Shown here piece after piece: positions 58,228 through 64,000 of a DNA stretch of 64,000 bases. A program made the position numbers and the translations under genes. This stretch comes from DASRAP01 sp964503275 (GTDB lineage Bacteria; Gemmatimonadota; Gemmatimonadetes; Gemmatimonadales; Gemmatimonadaceae). The stretch lies in contig CAZCZO010000013.1 in NCBI GenBank assembly GCA_964503275.1, positions 1 through 64,000 on the forward strand, written 5' to 3'. A model generated the notes under the pieces. That model was not told the DNA's origin. It ran no database searches and worked only from the letters and a program-made list of their open reading frames with translations. Numbering within the stretch: the stretch's first letter is position 1; each line of letters opens with the position of its first letter.

Positions 58228-59049
58228 ATGCCTCGCCACTCCAAGCCCCCTACCACCATCTACTCCTGGAACGTCAACGGCCTCCGCGCGGTGCTGCGCA
58301 AAGGCGACTTCCAGTCCTTCCTCGCGGCGCACCAGCCCGACATCCTCTGCCTGCAGGAGACCAAGGCCGAGCGGGAGCAGGTGGTGATCGACCTGCCCGA
58401 CTACCACGAGGCCTGGTCGTCGGCGGCCAAGAAGGGCTACTCGGGCACGGCCATCTTTTCGAAGACGGCGCCGCTCAAGGTGACCACGGGTTTCCCGGCG
58501 GCCATCACCAAGAAGTTCACGTTGGTCGACAGCGAGGGCCGCGACGTCATGGACGAGGGTCGTGTGATCACGGCGGAGTTCGAGCGCTTCTACGTGGTGA
58601 CCGCGTACGTGCCGAATGCGAAGGACGACCTGAGCCGACTGCCGCTCCGGGAACAGCACTGGGACCCGGCGTTGCTCGCGCACTGCAAGCGGCTGGAGAA
58701 GACCAAGCCGGTGATCGTGTGCGGCGACTTCAATGTGGCGCACACGGAGTTGGACTTGGCCAACCCCAAGGCCAACGTGGGGAACAAGGGCTTCACCGAC
58801 GAGGAGCGGGCGGGCTTGCAGGCGTTCATCGATGCCGGCTTCGTCGACACGCTGCGGCTGTTCCGCGAAGGGAACGGGCACTACAGCTGGTGGAGTCACC
58901 GCGCGAATGCCCGTGCGCGGAACATCGGCTGGAGGATCGACTATGTGTTGGTGTCCGCGTCACTGCGGTCCGCGGTGCGGGCGGCGGACATCCACGCGGA
59001 CGTGATGGGCAGTGATCATTGTCCGGTGAGTGTGGTGCTACGGGGATGA
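58228..59049 (+). CDS. xth: Exodeoxyribonuclease III (AP endonuclease)
   Basis: A 273-residue DNA-repair nuclease of the ExoIII/APE1 family, cutting DNA at abasic sites and removing 3' blocks. All catalytic motifs are visible: YSWNVNGLRAVLRKG with Asn, ILCLQETKAER with the metal Glu, YVVTAYVPNA with Tyr, VIVCGDFNVAHTELDL with Asp and Asn, NIGWRIDYVLVS with Asp, and DVMGSDHCPVSV with the Asp-His pair. FTDEERAGLQAFIDAGFVDT is the usual helix. Length is standard. It is a rare cytoplasmic housekeeping gene in the window and stands alone between convergent and divergent neighbours. Confidence 0.96.
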   Translation: MPRHSKPPTTIYSWNVNGLRAVLRKGDFQSFLAAHQPDILCLQETKAEREQVVIDLPDYHEAWSSAAKKGYSGTAIFSKTAPLKVTTGFPAAITKKFTLVDSEGRDVMDEGRVITAEFERFYVVTAYVPNAKDDLSRLPLREQHWDPALLAHCKRLEKTKPVIVCGDFNVAHTELDLANPKANVGNKGFTDEERAGLQAFIDAGFVDTLRLFREGNGHYSWWSHRANARARNIGWRIDYVLVSASLRSAVRAADIHADVMGSDHCPVSVVLRG

Positions 59050-59056
59050 GCCCCGC

Positions 59057-60196
59057 TCACCGCCCCCTCCGCAGCCCGTACATCCGCACGAACTCCACGT
59101 CGTCCTCGTCCCGCGCCACGCCCAGCACGTAGTCCACCCCGATCTCGTGTGGTGTGAAGCGCTGCGGCATGGTCACGGCGCCCACGCGTCGGCCGTCGGC
59201 GTCGAACACCGTCCAGGTCTCGCGCTGTCCGGGAATGACGGGTGAGGAGACCCAGAGGTGGCCGAGCGGGTCCACCAGCAATCGCCCGAAGTACGGATGC
59301 CGCGATGGCACCGGGATCGCCGTGGCCGACTGCAGGCTGGCCCGGCGTGCGGGGTCTGCGCCCGCCCACGCCTCCCGCTCCGCCCTGACAGCGGCCACGT
59401 GCTGTGCCGTTACGGGCGTGGGGCGATCTGCCACGGTGATCGCTCCCTGCGCTCGACCGTCGAGCGTGAAGCGATGCACCAGCGTGCTGTCGTTGTCGCC
59501 CACGTACACGTGGCCCGCACCGAAGGCGTACTGGACGTACGGCGAGAACCTCTGAACCGAGGACCGCGGCGGGTCTCCCACGGCCATTTGGCGCAAGCCG
59601 CCGGCCTCGCGCAGCGGGATCACTGCGCCCCGCGCGGCATCGAGCAGTGAGACGCGCAGCGGAGGCCGGCGCAGTCCCGTCACCGGTGGTGCACCGCGAG
59701 GCGTCTGACGGTACTGTGGGGCCAGCAGGTCGCCGTTCGGCAGCAGCAGGCCACCTTCGGAGAACCAGCCGTCCTGCATCAACGGGGCGAGGTCGAGCGG
59801 TCGCTGCCGCACATACTTGCCAGACGGGTCGAGCCACACGAGATGACGGAAGTGCAGGATCAGCAGGGTATCGCCGGGCAGCACACGCACATCCTGCACA
59901 TACTCGAATTCGCCGGGTCCCTGGCCACGTCCGCCGGCGTTGGTCAGGTGTCGACCCGCCGCGCTGTAGAAGCGCAGGTCGGGTCCCATCGTGACGAGGA
60001 CACGGCCGTCACCGAGTCGGCGTGCGGCGTGTACCTGATGGAGTTGATAGGCGGGGTCGCCGTCGAGCGAGCCGATGCTCAGCGCCGGTTGTGGCGAGAG
60101 GCTGAGCTGCGCGCGCGCGGGGGTGGCGGTGAGCAGGAGTACGAGGAGCGCCACGGTACCGCGAATCGGCGCGTGCGCGCGAGCATTGAAGAGCAT
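59057..60196 (-). CDS. Six-bladed beta-propeller protein, exported
   Basis: A 379-residue secreted protein with a cleavable signal (TVALLVLLLTATPARAQ) and no lipobox, unlike its relatives at 16917 and 54861. The propeller begins HQVHAARRLGDGRVLVTMGP and contains the shared signature GGRGQGPGEFEYVQDVRVLP, then ILHFRHLVWLDPSGKYVRQR and VYVGDNDSTLVHRFTLDG. The C-terminal blade reads IGVDYVLGVARDEDDVEFVR then MYGLRRGR, matching the ending of the 16917 protein in type. The start ATG is at 60196. Its 3' end is 7 bases from xth, convergent without a terminator. Confidence 0.8.
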   Translation of the reverse strand: MLFNARAHAPIRGTVALLVLLLTATPARAQLSLSPQPALSIGSLDGDPAYQLHQVHAARRLGDGRVLVTMGPDLRFYSAAGRHLTNAGGRGQGPGEFEYVQDVRVLPGDTLLILHFRHLVWLDPSGKYVRQRPLDLAPLMQDGWFSEGGLLLPNGDLLAPQYRQTPRGAPPVTGLRRPPLRVSLLDAARGAVIPLREAGGLRQMAVGDPPRSSVQRFSPYVQYAFGAGHVYVGDNDSTLVHRFTLDGRAQGAITVADRPTPVTAQHVAAVRAEREAWAGADPARRASLQSATAIPVPSRHPYFGRLLVDPLGHLWVSSPVIPGQRETWTVFDADGRRVGAVTMPQRFTPHEIGVDYVLGVARDEDDVEFVRMYGLRRGR

Positions 60197-60357
60197 GGGG
60201 AAACTGTGAAGGGGTTCGCGCGAAGGTAGTTCTATCGGACTACGTCAGCTACCCTGATGCAAGCGTAGTGTAGAAGAGATGATTGCGCGAGCGCAGTTGC
60301 TCCGACCGGCCAATTGCAAAGATGGTCTTGCGACGGCCGTCGATTGGGGACTACCTT

Positions 60358-60406
60358 GTCCCCCGTCCCCCGTCCCCCGTCCCCCGTCCCCCGCCCCCCG
60401 CCCCCC
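60358..60406 (+). repeat. Heptamer tandem repeat, (GTCCCCC)5(GCCCCCC)2
   Basis: Seven head-to-tail 7-base units lie 45 bases before the AraC-type gene start. The minus strand is a run of G5/G6 tracts separated by AC or C, able to form G-quadruplexes. Repeat number is likely unstable. Confidence 0.9.
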
Positions 60407-60451
60407 GCGGTCGCGGGGACTGGTCGGTGAAAACCCGGGAGAAGCCCATTC

Positions 60452-61237
60452 ATGTCGGCGTCGATCGAGCGGGTACACGTGGTGTCGGACACGCGCGCGA
60501 GGCGGCACGTCATGGCCGCCATGGGAGGGGAGGCCCAAGTCACGGAGAGCGCCTCGCTCGTTGGTGCCATACAGGCGCTCGAGCGGAGCGGTGCAGCCGT
60601 CCTGGTGCTGTCAGCCGACGCCGGCGCGCTCGACGAGCTGGCCCTCGCTGCGCTTCGTGCGGAGCTTGGTCGGCGCGCGCCGAAGATGCTCCTCGTCATG
60701 CTGACCGAGCGTGATGCCGAAGTGGGCGCCGTCTCGACGGTCGGCGGAGGGGTGTTGGTGGGCGTCGACGTCGCGCTGCCAGCTGGCCTCCACCAGTTGC
60801 GGGAGTGGGTGCTCTCCGCGCGGCGTTCGGCGCGGCTACATGCCGTCGCGATCGACATGGGTCGCGACATCCACCAAGACGTTGCGTTCCTTGTGCACTA
60901 CGTCGTTGAACATGGATTCGACACCCTGACCGTGGAGGATGTGGTGCGGCGCGTCCCCGTCACTGGGTCCAAGTTGCGTGTGCGCCTGCGACGGCACCTG
61001 GGAATGACGCTCCAACAGCTGATCAGTTGGGGTCGCTGCATGGCAGGCGTGGCTGAGCTGGAGTCAACGATGCGGACGGTCGAAGCCATTGCGCTCTCGC
61101 TGGGGTACGAAGACGCGTCGGGCTTCACCAAGCTGTGTCGAGGGTGCTGTGGGCGTCCACCGTCTGTGCTGCTTGAGGAAGGAGGGTCGGTAGCCGTCGA
61201 GCGGGCGTGGCGATCCGCCATCGTGTCGTCGCGATGA
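60452..61237 (+). CDS. AraC-type regulator with receiver-like N-terminus
   Basis: A 261-residue regulator. The N-terminal 120 residues (VHVVSDTRARRHVMAAMGGE, AVLVLSADAGALDELALAAL, MLLVMLTERDAEVG) have the strand-helix rhythm of a response-regulator receiver, with an Asp in VLSAD but without the acidic pair or the conserved Lys, so it looks like a pseudo-receiver. The C-terminal 100 residues hold an AraC double HTH: LTVEDVVRRVPVTGSKLRVR, RHLGMTLQQLISWGRCMAGV, TVEAIALSLGYEDASGFTKL followed by CRGCCGRPPSVL in place of the usual FRRxxGxSP. It precedes the cysteine-rich peptide cluster by 163 bases and may regulate it. The heptamer repeat lies directly upstream. Confidence 0.82.
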   Translation: MSASIERVHVVSDTRARRHVMAAMGGEAQVTESASLVGAIQALERSGAAVLVLSADAGALDELALAALRAELGRRAPKMLLVMLTERDAEVGAVSTVGGGVLVGVDVALPAGLHQLREWVLSARRSARLHAVAIDMGRDIHQDVAFLVHYVVEHGFDTLTVEDVVRRVPVTGSKLRVRLRRHLGMTLQQLISWGRCMAGVAELESTMRTVEAIALSLGYEDASGFTKLCRGCCGRPPSVLLEEGGSVAVERAWRSAIVSSR

Positions 61238-61354
61238 TCGTGCAATCAGATTTGGCACGGCGGGCGGTCGTGGTGTCAACGGGGTACGCTGGCGGTCAGC
61301 GCGGCCGCAACTCCGGCGTAGGTCGGTTCGGTGAGCGGCTAGCAGTTTCGAGCA

Positions 61355-61373
61355 GCCACACACACGGTGTGGC
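61355..61373 (+). promoter_or_regulatory. Small hairpin before the cysteine-rich peptide gene
   Basis: GCCACAC-ACACG-GTGTGGC, a perfect 7-bp stem, lies 27 bases before the start codon, with the GGAGG ribosome site (61390-61394) after it. Possible operator or leader structure. Confidence 0.35.
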
Positions 61374-61400
61374 GTTCCTCGAACCAGTCGGAGGTGTCCC

Positions 61401-61712
61401 ATGAGCGCATGGATGCGGGTGGTACAAGTGCTGTCGGTGATGGTGGTCTTGGTCGGTGGTCACGCGAACAACGCTCGTGCCGCGACTGCCGTTTCCTTGG
61501 AGGACTGTGACTGCTACGATTGGTATGAAGCGATCGCGGATCAGCAGGCGGCGTGTAGCGCCTCAGCGGCGCCAGGTCAGGTGCTCTGCGCCTACGTGTA
61601 CAGTTGCTACCGCGACGAGCTGGATCATGTGCATTACAGCGGGATCTGTCTGGATTACACGCCGGATCCGTGCCCGCCCGTGATGCCGCAGGGGCCGGGC
61701 TGCGAGCCGTGA
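61401..61712 (+). CDS. Secreted cysteine-rich small protein
   Basis: A 103-residue protein with a signal peptide (VVQVLSVMVVLVGGHANNAR then AA), giving a mature chain of about 75 residues with eight cysteines (EDCDCYDW, QAACSAS, VLCAYVYSCY, SGICLDY, DPCPP, GCEP). It is acidic and rich in Tyr and Pro. An even cysteine number suggests four disulphides. Start ATG 61401 is fixed by GGAGG six bases upstream. The stop overlaps the GTG of the DsbA-like gene (GTGA), implying coupled synthesis of the peptide and its likely folding enzyme. I recognise no family; toxin-like, inhibitor-like or structural roles are all open. Confidence 0.75.
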   Translation: MSAWMRVVQVLSVMVVLVGGHANNARAATAVSLEDCDCYDWYEAIADQQAACSASAAPGQVLCAYVYSCYRDELDHVHYSGICLDYTPDPCPPVMPQGPGCEP

Positions 61713-62401
61713 CGTCTCAGTCTTCTGATCGGTCGGGTCGCGGCGCGCTTCGGTGGTTGGAGGTCGCGTTCACAGCGGTCATCTCGGTGTCTGCCGTCGT
61801 CATTGCGTTCGGCGCGTGGCGGACGCCGTCCACGCCTGCGCCGCCACCAGAGGGTCTGGAGATCCTCGAGGAGCCGCGCTGGCGGGAGGCTGTCGGCGGT
61901 GGTCAGCGAGTCGGCGCCGCGAGCGCGCCCGTCACCATCGTGGTGTTCCTTGACTACCAGTGCCCAGCGTGTGAAGCCTTCGAGGCGTCGCTGTCTGCGA
62001 TCACGGACAAGTACGACGATCGTGTGGCGATCGAGTATCGACACTATCCGCTTGAGCGTCCGCATCCACAGGCGCTCCCAGCGGCGTTGGCCAGTGGCTG
62101 CGCGGCACTGCAGGGCGGATTCGAACCGATGCATCGCGAGCTGTTCTCCAACCGTCGTTCGCTTGGCGAGATATCATGGCGCGAGCTTGCGAGCCGCGCA
62201 TCGATCCAGGATCTCGATCGGTTTGATGCATGCATGCGGGACTCGCTGAGCCTTCCGAGCGTGACGCGCGATCGAGCGCTTGCGCTTCGTCTTGAGGCAC
62301 CGGGTACGCCCACGGTCCTCATCAACCAGTTCCGTTTCTCGGGGTCGGCTCGCGTTACCACGGTCGACTCGCTGGTGCGGCTCGCGCTGGAGTCCAAATA
62401 G
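61709..62401 (+). CDS. DsbA-like membrane-anchored thiol-disulphide oxidoreductase
   Basis: A 230-residue thioredoxin-fold protein. A single N-terminal anchor (VAFTAVISVSAVVIAFGAW) places it on the periplasmic side. The active site is Cys85-Pro-Ala-Cys88 in VVFLDYQCPACEAFEASL, and the cis-proline loop is EAPGTPTVLINQFRFSG. The helical insert (PALASGCAALQGGFEPMHRE, SIQDLDRFDACMRDSL) contains two further cysteines, an arrangement seen in the DsbA-like Thioredoxin_4 group. It overlaps the cysteine-rich peptide gene by 4 bases and is followed after 3 bases by a large secreted protein, so it is probably a dedicated oxidase or isomerase for them. No DsbB/VKOR partner is in view. Confidence 0.9.
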   Translation: MTSQSSDRSGRGALRWLEVAFTAVISVSAVVIAFGAWRTPSTPAPPPEGLEILEEPRWREAVGGGQRVGAASAPVTIVVFLDYQCPACEAFEASLSAITDKYDDRVAIEYRHYPLERPHPQALPAALASGCAALQGGFEPMHRELFSNRRSLGEISWRELASRASIQDLDRFDACMRDSLSLPSVTRDRALALRLEAPGTPTVLINQFRFSGSARVTTVDSLVRLALESK

Positions 62402-62404
62402 CAC

Positions 62405-64000
62405 ATGGATGCCGCGTGGGGGGCGCTCGCAGAGGCTGTTGGCATCGCGCTCCTCAGGCGGCGAGTCGCGGGAGTCCGGCGGCCGTCGAGGGTGGTAGGA
62501 AGCAGCGCGACGTCTCGGTCGAGAAGCGTACGCGAACGTGTGTGGCTCGGTCCGGCAGCACTCTGTGTGCTTTTGTTCGTGTCTGGCGTTCGGGTCCAAG
62601 GCCAGGACATTAGTGGCCCACCGGTCCTGGCCGGGGATCCACTGGTGCAGCGTTTTTTTGCGGTCTGGGATTCCGTGTGGCGGATCAGCGAACTCGATCG
62701 GCAAGGGCGCTTCGACGCCGGAATCAACGGTCGTGTCGGGAGCGGGGGACTCGCTCGCCGATGGAACGCACACTGTCATGTACTCCCACCAACCATCGAG
62801 CGCTCGCCGGCATACCGAGGCGGTCAGGTGGTCAGCCGGAATGTGCTGTTCGCCACGTGTCCGACCTGGTTCTTGGGTGGTCAGCCGTATGCGGTAGGGC
62901 ACGGCGAGGACCGAGGAATCGACGCCGCAATCTCGCCGTCTCGGTTGCCGTATGTTCGGACTTTGCGCGCTGCGCTGTTGGATACGCTTGCTGCGCGGCT
63001 ACGATCGCAGCCGACGGATAGCGTCCTGGTCGGTCAGGTGTTGCGATTCGCGCTCGACCAGCGTGACACCGCGCTTGCCCGCGTGGCGACGGCGTCGTGT
63101 CGTGCGCAGCGCACCTGGTGTCAGTTGCTCGAGGGCTATCGCGCCGTGAGGCTGGGCGACACCGCCACGGGGCGAGCGGCATTTTCTCGCGCGCTCGCGT
63201 CCGCGACAGGCGCTCAGCGCTGCGCGTTGCTTAGCGCGGGCGAGCTGCTGGACCCCAGCGCGTGGAAGATCTACGACTCCATCGGCTGCACCGATCGTGT
63301 CCACCTCGATGATTGGCTGTGGTTGTTGGCGGAGCCGCTCTGGATCGGGGCGTCCACCTCGCGTCGCGATGTACACTTCGTGCGCCTCGTAGACGTTGCA
63401 CTGCGGAGCGCGTGGCCTCGGGACGAGCGCTGGACGTGGGCCGACTCCCTTGGTGGTGATGCACTAAAACGGATGGTACTCAGGTACGGTTGGCCATCGT
63501 TCGTGATGTGGGGAGGCCCCGCGACGGACCGCGAGCACGGCGGGACGCACGCGATGACCGAGGGCACTCGACCCGTACCGCCGTTCACGACCTTCGAGTA
63601 TCACCCTGGGCGGATCCATACATTTCCCGAACGTATCGATCTGCAGGATATCTTCTCGATCTCGGCTGCGGATTGGGAACTGTCGCCGATGCGAGGCGGT
63701 GATTCGTTTCGAGAGTCGGATCCGTTGTGGTGGCCGCAGGAGCATATGCTTGGCTCACCGCTGGTCGTGCTCAACCAGATGCAGTCGGCAGTGCTGCGGC
63801 GGCAATCCGCGAGCCATCTCGCGGTGGCCGTATCCCTGGATGCTGCGGTCCTTCGGCGCACGGAAGGGACCGCGATTCGCGAAGTGACTCTCGTGGTCGC
63901 GACGCATCCCGAGTCGCTCCGCGTGGTCGGCTCCCGCGGCGGAACGGCTGGCAGTGCGCTCACCTTGCAGGCTGATATCAGCGTTGCACCTGCTGTTCTC
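62405..64000 (+). CDS. Large secreted protein of unknown function (runs off the window)
   Basis: An open frame of 532 codons to the window end, starting at ATG 62405, three bases after the DsbA-like gene. A hydrophobic stretch (VWLGPAALCVLLFVSGVRVQ) around residues 46-66 looks like a signal peptide, so a GTG near 62540 could be the true start. The mature part has paired cysteines (AHCHVLPP, FATCPTWFLGG, ASCRAQRTWCQLL, QRCALLS, IGCTDRV) and a tetratricopeptide-like region (YRAVRLGDTATGRAAFSRAL). Later come DDWLWLLAEPLWIGASTSRR and DALKRMVLRYGWPSFVMWGG, blocks I associate with uncharacterised GWxTD-like proteins of this phylum. Its many cysteines make it a plausible client of the oxidoreductase upstream. 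Confidence 0.7.
   Translation, partial: MDAAWGALAEAVGIALLRRRVAGVRRPSRVVGSSATSRSRSVRERVWLGPAALCVLLFVSGVRVQGQDISGPPVLAGDPLVQRFFAVWDSVWRISELDRQGRFDAGINGRVGSGGLARRWNAHCHVLPPTIERSPAYRGGQVVSRNVLFATCPTWFLGGQPYAVGHGEDRGIDAAISPSRLPYVRTLRAALLDTLAARLRSQPTDSVLVGQVLRFALDQRDTALARVATASCRAQRTWCQLLEGYRAVRLGDTATGRAAFSRALASATGAQRCALLSAGELLDPSAWKIYDSIGCTDRVHLDDWLWLLAEPLWIGASTSRRDVHFVRLVDVALRSAWPRDERWTWADSLGGDALKRMVLRYGWPSFVMWGGPATDREHGGTHAMTEGTRPVPPFTTFEYHPGRIHTFPERIDLQDIFSISAADWELSPMRGGDSFRESDPLWWPQEHMLGSPLVVLNQMQSAVLRRQSASHLAVAVSLDAAVLRRTEGTAIREVTLVVATHPESLRVVGSRGGTAGSALTLQADISVAPAVL

Noticed and set aside
1..64000. tRNA, rRNA, CRISPR arrays and riboswitches
   Set aside because: No tRNA-like cloverleaf, no rRNA-like conserved block, no regularly spaced 25-40 base repeats and no recognisable riboswitch core was seen on reading both strands; a covariance-model scan would be needed to exclude small RNAs.

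Overview
The window is GC-rich DNA (only short promoter-like patches are AT-rich) and reads like a chromosome segment of the phylum Gemmatimonadota. That placement is an inference. It rests on gene families typical of the group: Ser/Thr kinases with C-terminal WD40/TolB-like repeats, long MacB/FtsX-type permeases, several secreted six-bladed beta-propeller lipoproteins, Gly/Ala-rich lipoproteins, and almost no cytoplasmic housekeeping genes. No rRNA, tRNA or CRISPR array was seen.

Layout. 1-6.1 kb is an accessory, partly decayed zone. It holds the 5' part of a kinase gene, an intact IS481-like element, a hairpin resembling an integron attC site, two toxin-antitoxin pairs (mazEF and higBA), a decayed second transposase, and remnants of a propeller protein and a D-aminoacylase. 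6.1-27 kb holds a VF530-type protein, a large membrane kinase, a P2-type cation ATPase, an MDR oxidoreductase, a phosphoesterase, DoxX, a CotH-like protein, a propeller lipoprotein, a class C beta-lactamase-like hydrolase, a DUF3500 protein, an aldo/keto reductase with an extra C-terminal domain, a LytS/LytT-type two-component pair and a lipoprotein. 27.2-33.7 kb is a compact Mrp/Mnh Na+/H+ antiporter operon (head gene, fused mnhAB, then C, D, E, F, G), every junction short or overlapping. 33.7-49.7 kb holds a VOC-fold protein behind a clear promoter with a palindrome, hydrolases, an M24 peptidase, an outer-membrane protein, a permease-adaptor-ATPase operon, a GT-C-like membrane protein, an Omp85-like barrel and a di-heme peroxidase. 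49.8-54.8 kb is a three-gene type-I-secretion-like exporter whose ATPase domain has lost its key catalytic residues. 54.8-60.2 kb holds more propeller proteins, a HxlR regulator divergent from a frameshifted DJ-1-like gene plus an F420-reductase-like gene, and exonuclease III. 60.3-64 kb holds a heptamer repeat in front of an AraC-type regulator, then a cysteine-rich secreted peptide overlapping a DsbA-like oxidoreductase and a large secreted protein that runs off the end.

How it fits together. Most genes act in the envelope: ion homeostasis (Mrp, P-type ATPase), export (two tripartite systems), lipoproteins and periplasmic hydrolases. The candidates most worth following as undescribed systems are the catalytically defective exporter (49864-54768), the cysteine-rich peptide/DsbA/large-protein cluster (61401-64000) and the possible integron-type mazEF cassette (1656-2551). 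Convergent gene pairs are repeatedly separated by strong perfect hairpins that can serve as bidirectional terminators.
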